The notes below the pieces were generated by a model. That model was not told where the DNA came from, ran no database searches, and was given only the letters and a program-made list of their open reading frames with translations. From assembly GCA_012845835.1 (NCBI GenBank), contig JABAKD010000010.1, positions 12,810,473-12,874,472 on the forward strand: DNA of 64,000 nt, read 5' to 3'. This DNA is from Undaria pinnatifida. Its lineage: Eukaryota; Sar; Phaeophyceae; Laminariales; Alariaceae. Positions 1 through 12,300 of the stretch are shown here, piece by piece (position 1 is the stretch's first letter; each line of letters begins with the position of its first letter). The position numbers and the translations under genes are program-made.

Positions 1-59
1 CAACCAACTAACAAAAAGACACGACCAAACAAACAACCAGTCAACCAATCAAGCATTAC

Positions 60-311
60 CTGAGGGCTATTCGTTGCGACCGCAACCCAGCTTTCCCCCG
101 CCTCCCCCCACCCCCCCCGACCTGCCCCCGACGGCAAACTCTTAACGTCGATAACCTCATCGTTATACCCCACGATCTGCCTCAGAGTCGATAAGGTCGC
201 CTCCCCTCCCCTCCCTCCTCCACCACCCGCGAGCAGGAGCAGATTGTGGTCGGACGTAACGCCGAGCAGACCTCCGCGGGCCGGGTCGAGGAGGAGGGCG
301 GTGTAGCCCGC
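60..311 (-). CDS. TBL3: TBL3 exon: blades 6-7
   Basis: Donor GTAATG after position 60. The frame is open through a Gly-rich insert and a WGEAGES stretch and contains SDHNLLLLAG, QIVGYNDEVIDVKSL and WVAVATNSPQ, all typical of this part of TBL3. The start at 311 (acceptor CTCACAAG) is the only in-phase AG I found; an earlier start around 350 would add about ten residues. Bases 1-59 are the next intron. Confidence 0.8.
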
Positions 312-3300
312 CTTGTGAGAGGCGGCGCGGTTGTCTTGGGTCATGACGCAACGGCAGGTCAGCCTTTTCTTCGTGTTGGTTTGTCTTTTCTTGCTTTTGT
401 TGACATTCTCCTCGTTTCCTTGGGCCTGCGATTTACGATGCGTCATCGAAAATGGGTGGGGTGTGATGGGTTGGGATGGCATGAGGTGGGAAAGAGATGA
501 TCGTCACATGAGATAGGATGGGATGGGATAGAGTGGGATGGGATGTGGTACGACGGGAACGAGCAAAATGGGATGGGATGACAATAGATGAGAACGAGAT
601 GACAGCACACGAGGCGGGACGGGATGGGATAGGATGGGCAGTAGTATCGCGGGATGAATGAAACGGGACAAACAAACCACACAACAGACCAAACCAAACC
701 AAACCAAACCAAACCAACCAAAGCACATGGAATCACCTGCCCCTCGAGCTCAAACACTCGGACAACGCCACCCTTCCCCGCGACGGCCACCAGGCTTCCC
801 CCAGCCCGAGGCGCAGGGAATTTGCCGGAGAAAGCTCCCAACTCCGACTCTGCCGGCAGCACTTGCAGCCCTTCCACCTCCTCGTACACGGGAAAGGTCT
901 TCAGCACATCCGAGCTGACAACAACAACAGCCAAAACACAAGAAAAAAGTGTTCCACAGGCGCAGGGCAACGTTTCAGGATCGGGCGAGGCATATACTGA
1001 CAACAACAACAGCCAAAACACAAGAAAAAAGTGTTCCACAGGCGCAGGGCAACGTTTCAGGATCGGGCGAGGCATATAAGCACGTAGGGAACGAGGTGAA
1101 GGACATGGTAGGGGCAAAAAACGGGGTGAAAGCATGAGTAGGGACGGACGCACGCTACAACAGAGAGGTAGCGCTTTTTTGTTGGCTGAAGCTACGAAAA
1201 CGCCATTCTCTATAACGGGGGGGGGGCGCTCCTTCCTTAGCCCCCCAAAAAATGTCGGAAAACTCTCTTTTTATTTTATTCATCTCTTGAAAAAAAAAAA
1301 CGCTGCATACCCCTACCACATAGGCCATGGGACAGCTCATCCGTTAGCACTTTAGTTTTTTTTCCCCAAAAATCGCAAGCGAGGAGCACCTCTGCCCTAG
1401 CGTGCGGCGGTGGATGAGGGTGATGCTGGCGGTGGTGGTGGAGGTGGTGGAGGCGGTGGTGTGTGGTGGGGGGAGGTTTGGGGGGGAGGTTGGCGGTGGT
1501 GGTGGTCATGGTGGTGGTCGGGGCATACTCACTTGTTGCTTGCCTTAGTCGTTTGACCATTGACACACATCCCTTCCGAGACGGAGATGGGGGGGGGTGG
1601 GGGGCACTAATTTGCTGCTTGTGACCATTGACCACGCCGTCCCCTTCGAGACGGAGCACCGTTCCTACTCCTAACCCTCTCCCTCCACCATTTTGGGCGC
1701 TCAGAACGATTCGTACATGTATTACTTCGACAACTCTTAGCTAATCTTACGTATTTCATCTCTGGCCGTTTGTGGCCACCATCTGTCTCCAGGTCGGGGG
1801 GGCGGGGGGGCATAGGGGGGTGGTGGTGGTGATGGCGGTGGCGATAGGTGGGGAGTAAGGGGGAGCGACATACACTTCCCACAGCAACTACAGTATAACC
1901 TTTTGGGACACGAAAAAACACACAAACCGAAAACAATATGCGGGAAAGCAAAAACGCCTCCTGCGTGCCTTATTGGCCTCGCCCCAATTCTCAATCTACC
2001 GTTTTTTTTTCCTTGCACCTTTCCAAGTCCCACACGTTCAAGACGCGATCTCGCCCGCCCGAGATCAGACCCGAGCTACCCGGCAAAAACGCGAGCGAAG
2101 TGACGTAGCTCAGATGCGCCTTGAGAACAGCGATACACGACTGCTCCTGCAGGTTCCAAACGCGCACTGTCGTGTCCTCACTCCCGCTCACGAGCAGGAG
2201 GCGTTTCGGGTTCTAGGGGTTGGGGGGGGGGGGGGGGCACAGGGAGACGGCCGAGAAAGGGGCACCAAGAGAGGGTCGGGTAGGGAGGGGAGACAACGAA
2301 ATGGGGAGAGGGAGGGTGAGAGGGCGAAAGAAACAAGGTAAGGACAAAGACAACGGCATGGAGAGAGGGAGAAAGAACGCAATGAAAGGACAAAACGGAG
2401 AGAGGAGAGGGAAAGCGCTCGCTCCACCCCCGCCCCCCCTCCCCTCCCCCGCCCCGCCTCTGTATAACATATGCTTTAGTTTTTTTCTCACGTGGGCGCA
2501 AAACCAAATTGTGGTATTTTGTTTTTCTCGCCGAATTAATTGTTGTTTCGATTGTTTTTATTCGAAACTCGGGCAAAAGTCGTCGAAAAAACACTGAAAA
2601 TCCACAGTTGTCCGGAAAAAAAAAAAATAACCACAAACAACAAAAAATTGCGTTCCCAACGTTACGTAAAACAATTAGAGCGCGTGCTCCACTCCCCCCC
2701 TCCCCCTCCCGCCACTTTTGACCTTCCTCTTTTTTTATCCTCCGTCGGACGGGGAAAAATAAAGCTCAAGCTAACCACATATCCACGTATTTTCATACAT
2801 ATGTAAATTCAACTAAATTGTATTCGCTTCTTACACTCTTATTTTCTCACCGGGTGGAAAGCCACGACAGAGACGATACCCTTGTGACCGCGGAAGTTGT
2901 GCGTGCAGTAGCCCCGCTCCACGTCCCAAATCTTCACCGTATGGTCGCTGCTTCCCGTCGCCACCAGGGTGCCCGACCTGCGGGGGAAAAAAAAAAGAGA
3001 GAAAAAGTGGGAACGGCGAAAGGCGGGGCGTCCTCATTCGTTGCTTGCCACAGTCATTTGATCGGTCACCACGCATCCGTTTCGAGACAGGCGGGCGGAG
3101 GGGGGGGGGGGGAGGGGGGGCAGGCCATATTCCGATTGAAACTCATGCAGTGCCATGATACTGCTACGGTTGGGTCGCTGGCACTAGAGGCAGGTTGACG
3201 CGGGAAGAAAATGCTCAACGATTCCTCGCGAAACAAACAAAAAAAAAGGCATGCGCCGCAGTGGGGAGGGGGGTGGGGATGCCCGCAATGCGACCCCGGG

Positions 3301-6300
3301 TTTGAGGTAAAGGGAGGTAGCCGGAAAAAAACGAGAAGATACAATGGTAGATTGGATGGAAACAACAAGGGGTGAGAAAGCAGTGCGTGAAAGACGCCCG
3401 AGCCCGCAAAAAAATAAAAAATGGAAGCGGGCGTGAAAAACAGGGGGGGGAAGCACATAATAACTAATCACACCTAAAAAAACACAAAATCTCGCGTATC
3501 GACACCCTACAAAGCGAGTACGGGGCTGCTGATGCTGCAGTTTGGCCGGTTGCCATGCTCACGTGCGCCTCAAAGAATGGATCTAGATGGTCATCACGGA
3601 TAGTGCAGACGCTGTTTGGTCATCCTCCGGACGGACCCGGCGTCCACCCCGTGGCAGCTGCCCACGAAAACCGCAGGCAGCCGCCGCGGTTGGACTACCC
3701 CGCTCCTTCCACCCCCCCTCTCTCTAAGAGAAAGGGAGCTGGGTGCGAGAAGAATGAACGGGGTGGGCATCGCCCTGAAGAATCAGTCATCGGCGAGCAT
3801 GAGATACAGAGGTCACGTTCCAACACCATTACCTAGCGCCAGCACTGCAACAACGGTAGTCGAGATGCAGCGATACAATATCGAGAGTTGAAGCACAAAA
3901 GCCGTTTGACTTTTGCTGAAAAAATAGTATCCCATACAAATTCCGAGTGCATTGTCTCAAAATTACTAGAGCTGTGAGTCGGCAGGACTTCACGACCACA
4001 AAATGTCGTCAGCCAACTAAATAAATTTAGTCGGCAAGTCGGCTGGCGAAACCATCTGATGGTCAGCCGTGTTGCGGACTTAAGTCAACAGAGCGACGCG
4101 AGGCATATCAAATCAGTCCCGTCGGGGCCAAGGGAGTCCCGCAAAAAAAAAAAAAACGCACTCCGAATCAAACAATCCATCCTGTGTACGAGTACGGGAA
4201 CCCAATAAGTCGGACAGCCGGCACGGCACCTCCAAGAAACGACTAACTTTAGTCCGACTAGCAACTAAATGGTGACTCAAGTCGGTCCTCGTTCCATCGT
4301 TCCGACTCACAGCTCTAAAAAAATAGAGGGTACACAGTTATAAAAGCAACACAAGCCAACACAAATTCAAAGTAGAGTGTCCACACACTAATTCCAAGAC
4401 AATCCCACGATAGCGGCGCACTTTTTTTCCTTTTCCCGAGGTTTCTTCTACCATACCCAAAAAATACATACAGCTTCCGCCGCGCAGAACAAGGCTGAAC
4501 GTCTTATAGTCCTGTTGACCCTGGCATTAGCCCGGGAGTCACCGACCTGTATCCTTCACGGGGGTATACACCCCCCCCCCGTAACACGCGCGATCGCAGT
4601 ATCACACGCAGCTTGCAAAGCTGAGTTTTGATCTATTTCTCCTTTTTGGTCGATCTCACAGCTGAAGCGCATTTTTTCATTATATGTAAATATATAGACT
4701 ATCAGAAAACCGAAAGTGCTTTCTTGATGACCAAACCCACGTCCTCGGAATAAAAAAAATGTGTTGCAACACAAGAACGACGACATTCCGACCAATTTTG
4801 GATGATTTTCGCTATTGATAGGCTATCAACCCTTTTCTGGACCCATCGACAGACCCAACAAAGCGACGAGCAAGCCATCCAACCAAGCGTCTAGGAAAAG
4901 CTTGAGGCAACCCGAGTGTCGCCTCATCATGCCTCACGCTTGCCTCACAGCTAGCTTCCTGCGTTGCAGCTCGAACACACATCCCTCCTACACCCAGCTG
5001 CAGCTACTATTAATAATAGGATTGCTTCATGTGGCCTATGTTGTAATCGACAGTTTGTTTTCGCAAGATTTTTTTCCCAAAGGGGTTGTAATAGCCCCTT
5101 TAAGAGCCCCACACTCCCTCCCCATACTAACGTCAAGTAACTTTGCCCTCAAAAAGGTTTCCAGTTGCAACGGCGTTAAGGAGGCCCCGTCGTTATCCAG
5201 GAAAACATTTTTGCTGCCAACAAGCGCTACCTCCATCATGTGTAGCCCGCGTCCATGCTACAGCCGTAAATCACGCTCTATCCCACACCCACACATTCCA
5301 TGAAGTTTTTTTTCTTCTCAAAAACACGAGAAACGCATTCAAAAGCCCCACCGTAGGGCACAACGCACGACACCAACACGCCGCACACACAACTACAAAA
5401 ACCCCTCCACAAACGTCACGGCAACTGTCACGCACCGATTGTTCTTACTAACCTCTAAAGCGAACGAATTCAACAACTATTTCTCAAGAGTAATCATCTC
5501 CCAAGAGCAAACAGAGAACGGCAACCGATATATCAAATGCTGCAGTCTCGCGTAATCCCATGCAGTTAATAGTGGGTGCCCCAAAGAATGAATCTAGACG
5601 ATCATTCCAGATGCAGACGCTGTTCGGTCATCCTCCTGACGGGTCCGGCGTCCACCCGACGGCAGCTGCTGGCGAAAACCGGAGGCAGCCGCCGGGGCCG
5701 AACTGCCCCGCTCGCTCCACACTCGGTTCTCAATCATGAAAGAGATTCAAGCGTGGAAGGATACACGGGGGGGGGGAGTGTCGCCCAGAGGAATAAATCA
5801 TCGGCGAGCAGACCAGATACGCGGTGGCATATCATTTCTACGCTGTGTAGGCCTCAACACCGATGGCCACGAAGGCCTTCAGGGGGGGGGGCTGACACCA
5901 TGGTTCCAGCGCAGACGAACAACAAAAGAGATGATGCACCACTTACCGAATTATCAGGCATACAGTACCTAACATAATAAGACACCCATGGAGTCTAATA
6001 TTTACAACTTATGCGCCGCGCGTCCTTATACATGGTCGAAACAGCGCATAACAACAACCTCGCGCGTCTTCAAGCACTGAGCCCAGCCCACGCTACCCGT
6101 ACCACGCACAAACAAGACCACCTACTGCAGTAGACTTAGCACCCCTTACCTATACAATTGGTCGCACCGTATAATATATTCAGCGCCTTCGATTGACGTC
6201 GCTCATTTTCGAAAGAACAAGAAAAAAACACAAACCAACGATGCTACAAAAAATTCAACAACACGATATCGAAAAAAATGCTCAAGTACGGCTGGGTCTC

Positions 6301-9300
6301 TTGCTCGTGTGTGCCTCAAATACTGCATCTAGATGGTCATCACGGATAGTGCAGACGCTGTTTCGTCATCCTCCGGACGGATGCGGCGTCCACCCGACTG
6401 CAGCTGACCGCGAAAACCGCAGGCGGCCGCCGCGGTTGGACTGTGCCCCGCTCAGCCTCCCACTCGGCTCTCGATGATGATAAAAATAAACCAGTTGTAG
6501 AAGAAGAAATGGGGCGGGCATCGTTCACAAGAATCAATCATCGGCGACCATGAGATACACAGGCTGTGTTCCAACACCAACGCCACCAAACAACACCGAT
6601 AGCTTTTGATCATAGGTGGCGGTGTCACGCGCGGCAACCCCGCACAAAAACGGCAACAAAAAAAGAAAGAACAAGCCTGTGCCGTAGGCGCCTTCTCATG
6701 CCCTCCCCCCCGCCCCCCACCCAAATAAATCGACGACCAACATAAAACGTCGAAAGCTGCGGTTATGCCATTTGCCATGCTCGTATGCCTCAAAGAATGG
6801 ATCTAGATGGTCATCACGGATAGTGCAGACGCTGTTTGGTCACCCTCCGACCGGGCCCGGCGTCCACCCGATGGGAGCTGCCCGCGAAAACCGCAGGCAG
6901 CCGCCAAGGTTGGACTGCCCCACTCCCCCCACCCCCCGCGCTCAATCACAACAGAGAGAGAACCAGATGTGGAAGAAGAGACAGGGTGGGCATCGTCTGG
7001 AAGAATGAATCATCGGCGAGCATGAGATATCATACAGAGGCTGCGTTCCAACATCAACCTTAACGCTGATCGCTTGTTAGCTTTCGGTGGAAGTGTCACC
7101 CACAACGATTCCGCACAAAAGCGGCAAAATTCAAACAAACCCACAAGAACAAGTCGGGGGGACGTTTTATTCGCTCAAGAAAAGCGGACCGATGGCGTAT
7201 AGTTAACCTTTCGATAAAACCTGGCTCGTACCGTATCAACTTACCCCCCAAAAGCACCAAAACAGTTCGTCAAAAACGGCAGCTCACAGTGCTACCTACC
7301 TACGCCGGGCACGAGCCACAAAAATAGTTCAAGCATCTCCCTACAAGAGCTACAGTCGTAGCAGCAAATAGCCTTACGCATCTTGAAGCCCCAAAACGTA
7401 CCCCACACTACCTTGCGCCCGGAAAAACAAGCCTACCGACGACACAACACAGTCACCCTCGACCGCAGCGAACAGACGAAAGCCACGGTACGGGGAGTCA
7501 CTTTTGGGGCCTTTTTTTTCGTATTTTCGTTGGCACCCGCGCGAGTGACTCCCCTGTTCCTTCACGATATTTCAACCTTTGTGCTGTTTTAAATTTGGGA
7601 TGTTAAGCCGCAATGGAACGGCAAGCTACGCCGCGCGACAAAATCGCCTTAAGGTGGTTTCGTCCGCGAGGTATAGGGTCACTCCTGAGAGGGGTGAAAA
7701 CCCGATATTGAAAATAGTGGGTATGATACTACACTGCTGCTGTAGCCTACGTCAGCATAAAACAAAGTCAGACGGCCAACCTGGAAACCATTTGCTTCCA
7801 CACCTCTAAAACCTCGTACAGTACAACGAAAACAAAAAAAACATCGCTACCTATCACGAAACAAAAAAAAAAAAAAAAACGATGGCGACGACGACGATGA
7901 CGCCCACTGCTTGCACTTTGGCTGGTTTCCATGCTCGTGTGTGCCTCAAAGAATGGATCTAGATGGTCATCACGGATAGTGCAGACGCTGTTTGGTCATC
8001 CTCCGGACGGACCCGGCGTCCACCCGATGGCAGCCGCCCGCGAAAACCGCAGGCAGCCGCCGCGGTTAGACTGCCCCGCTTGCCCCACACACTCGGCTCT
8101 CAATCAAAAGAAAGATAACCGGGCGCAACATAACAAATGGGGTGGGCATTGCCCGGAAGAATCAATCATCGGCGAACACGAGAAGGCGGTGGGTATTACC
8201 AGTAGTCCAACACCAAAACTTGACGGTTCGTACAATACCACTGCCCAATCGGCTACATCTACTTGTAGCTAGAAAACCAAACTAGATGCGCGGTTTGTAC
8301 GCGTCGCTTCCGGAAGAGCGACGTTAGCACTCCCAGAGGACTGCGTGAGACAAGACTGGTGTTTGCAGGCAGCTGTTGTAACTAGAAGACCGGAGGAATC
8401 AGCCTGAAGAGACACGCGGAGGGAATGAACTAGAAGCGGTGAGAGACTAGGGACAAGGGATTGGAGACCTGGGTGCGTGTGTCTAAAATAGCTCTTTATC
8501 CGTCGTTGCACGACAAAAAAGGAACGCAAATGAGAGAAAAAAAACGCCAGCTCATTCGCGGACGAGGCCGGAACCGCTGTTTTCGCTCTTTTATTCATAA
8601 CTGAAATATGCCAGGTACATGCACCGTGAGATCACAAAATTTCGTCAAAAACTTAGATAACGCTGTGCGCGTCACCCCCGTCACCAACACGACAGCATCA
8701 CAACACGGCAACTTCATAGATACGCCTTAACCCTTAAAGGCTACGAGTACAGCTGCCATCTCGCACGACAACAATACGAGGCACTCCAAGCCAAGACAAA
8801 GCCACCACCACAACAGTGCTCGCATATGCCTGGTACTCCAAAGGCACTACGGCGTTGGTGTGGACAGCACACGCGTTTCGCCGCAAAAGTAACTAAATCG
8901 CTGAAACGCCTCGCTACAACAAGCAGCCTTACACCATCTTCAAGCGCCAGCCGGAGCCTACTCTTTCCAGCGTAAAGGTAAAAACAAGCCGACCGCCGCC
9001 AGCACGCCACAAAACAAAACGTTTTACCCATGACAGTTACAGAAAAAACATTGTCAACCGCCACCTTGTACTCCGTCTTTGTTTCCAATGGCCCTCAACA
9101 CCAACCACACCATATCGCTAACTCCCTTCAAGAAAAAAAAGCACCGACGTCAATGACGACGCCTAACGTTTTCGCATTTCAGCTGGTTCCCATGTTCGTG
9201 CGCGCCTCAAAACAATGCATCTAAATGACCCACCACGGAGAGTTCAAGCGATGTTCGGCCATCCTCTGATTTTACACACCGACCACCCAGTATCATCCGC

Positions 9301-12300
9301 CCGCGAGAACCGCAGGCAGCCGCCGCGGCTGACTTGCCCCGCTCGATTCACACTTGGCTTTCAATCTTGAGAAAAAGAACCGCGTGCGGGACTCACCGGG
9401 TGGGCATCGCCGAAAATAATCAAATGTCGGCGAGCGCATGATACACGGGTGGAACCGCACCGCAGACCTTCATCTCCTGAGTTGCCTCGAAAAACGTCTC
9501 CCAACCGACCCGTGGATTAGTGAGGGTTCGGGAGCGGAAGAATGATGACAAGCTTGTGGTGTGCGAGTCGACGGCTCTGGCGAATACCTTCACACCAGTC
9601 CACAACCGCGGGAAGTCGACCCGGAGCCACACTTGCTGCCAAAACTTAAGTGAGGTGAACACATGTACGCAATTCATTGTGTCAAAAGCTCCGACACCAA
9701 CGAGGATACAAGACCATTCACTCCAAAACAAAATATGTATATATATATACTGTAGGAAAATTAAAACTCAACAACGTTCACTCATACACAACAACAGAAA
9801 CGAAATTAATGACTCAGCAACGTCAAAAGATACCGTACGGCTGGGTTCCCTGCTCGTGTGTGCCTCAAAGAATGGATCTAGATGGTCATCACGGATAGTG
9901 CAGACGCTGTTTGGTCATCCTCCGAACGGACCCGGCGTCCACCCGATAGCAGCCGCCCGCGAAAACCGCAGGCAGCCGCCGCGGTTGGACTGACCCGTCG
10001 GCTCCACACCCGGTTCTCAATGTTGAGAAATACAGGTGTGGTAAAACGAACGGGGTGGGTATCGCCCGGAAGAATCAATCATCGGCGAACAGAGCAGACA
10101 CAGCTACGGTCGCTACGTACAATTCCAACACCAACAATGAACTCAAACGCCGACGCTTGTGCTGCTTTCGGTGGGAGTAACACCGACGATCCTGCAGAAA
10201 AACAATACGGAAACTTCAAAACCAATGTCCCATGCTCGAGTGCGCCTCAAAGAATGGATCTAGATGGTCATCACGAATAGTGCAGACGCTGTTTGGTCAT
10301 CTTCCGGGCGGACCCGGCGTCCACCCGACGGCAGCCGCCCGCGAAAACCGCAGGCAGCCGCCGCGATTAGACTGCCCCGCTCGCGCCACACTCACCTCTC
10401 AATCAAAAGAAATAAAATCGGGTGCAGGACTGACGGGGTGGGCATCGTCCGGAAGAATCACTCATCGGCGAACAGAGCAAGAGACACAGTCGATACGATG
10501 CCAACACCACCATGTATTAAGAGTGGCTTTCGGCCAGGGGTGACACGAACGACCTCGCAAACAGAAAAAGCACACACACCACAGGACGCAATGACGGCCG
10601 TTGGTTGATAACTCTGAACACATGCCTGATACGTAGTATCATAGGGCTTTCCCATCGAAGGCTACAGGGTGCAAAAATAGAACAAAACAACATGAAGGGG
10701 CGATGCATAATTGCTTGTTTCGTATATTTACTAGGAGATCTAAATTCCTCAAGCACGTGTTTTCCTCAAACTAGGGACCTAGATGGTCACCACAGATAGT
10801 GCAGACACTGTTGGGTCATCCTCCGAACGGACCCAGCGTACACCCGATGGCAGCCGCCGGGAGAAATCGCTGGTAGCCGCCGCGGTTGGACTGCCCAGCT
10901 CGCCCTACACTCGGCCCCCAACCCAGACAAAAACAGCTGGGTGCAGAAGAATACACGGCGTAGGTATCGCCCAGAAGAATCAATCATCTGCGAGCAGAGA
11001 AGAGGCACGCCGGCTACAATTCTAACGCAAACACTTGACCCCTGTACAAATCTACACCGAACTTAAGGGACAAATTACTCGGAATTACACTAGTGTACGA
11101 TTTTTTTCAGTAGTAAAAAGGGTTGTACACAAACGCCGATATTTATACCGATATATCAAACAATTTTCAGAGTTTTCGACTGGGGTGACACCAGCCAGCG
11201 ACCGTCGAACAAAAACTCACCAACGTCAAACTACATTTCTCTGCTCGAGTGCGCCTCAAAGAATGGATCTAGATGGTCATCACGGATAGTGCAGACGCTG
11301 TTTGGTCATCTTCCGAACGGACCCGGCGCCCACCCGATGGCAACTGCCCGCGAAAACCGCAGGCAGTCGCCGCGGTCGGACTGCCCCGCTTGCTCACCTC
11401 CTACCCTCTAACAAGAGAAAGAGAGCTGGACGTGGAACGCGCGGGGTGGGTATCGCCCGGAAGAATCAATCATCGGCGAACAGAGCAGAGCAAAGACAGG
11501 GTCGCCAAAAACCCAACACCGACAAAAAAACAATACCAGCACTCAACATAAAAAATCGACCGCTACTCAGCTTTCGGTGGGAGTGGCACCAGCGATCCCA
11601 AACCATATGGTAAGCAACAAAACGGAAAGTCTCATGCTCGTGTGCGCCTCAAAGAATGGATCTAGATGGTCATCACGGATAGTGCAGACGCTGTTTGGTC
11701 ATCCTCCGAACGGAACACGCGTCCACCCGATGGCAGCTACCCGCGAAAACCGCAGGCAGCCGCCGCGGTTAGACTGCCCCGCTTGCCCCACCTCCTATCC
11801 TCTCACAAGAGAAAACGAGCTGGATGTGGAACAAACGGGGTGGGTATCGCCCGGAAGAATCAATCATCGGCGAGCCGAGCAGAGAAAAGACACGGGCGCC
11901 AATAAAATCCAAAAACCAATACCAACGATACCAACACTCAACATAAAAATCGACCGCTACTCAGCTTTCGGCGGGAGTGACACAAGCGACCCCAAACCAA
12001 ATGGCAAGCAACGTAAAACGGAAATTATCATGCTCGTGTGTGCCTCAAAGAATGGATCTAGATGGTCATCACGGAGAGTGCAGACGCTGTTTGGTCATCC
12101 TCCGAACGGACCCGGCGTCCACCCGATGGAAGCCGCCCGCGAAAACCGCAGGCAGCCGCCGCGGTTGGACTACCCCGCTCCTTCCACCCCCCGCTCTCCA
12201 AGAAAAAGAGAGCTGGGTGCGAGAAGAATAACCGGGGTGGGCATCGCCCGGAAGAATCAATCATCGGCAAGCAGAGCAGAGCAAAGACATGGTCGCAACG

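Noticed and set aside
443-1153. 236-codon minus-strand frame
   Set aside because: Only 737-914 is exon; the rest is intron and simple repeat read through.
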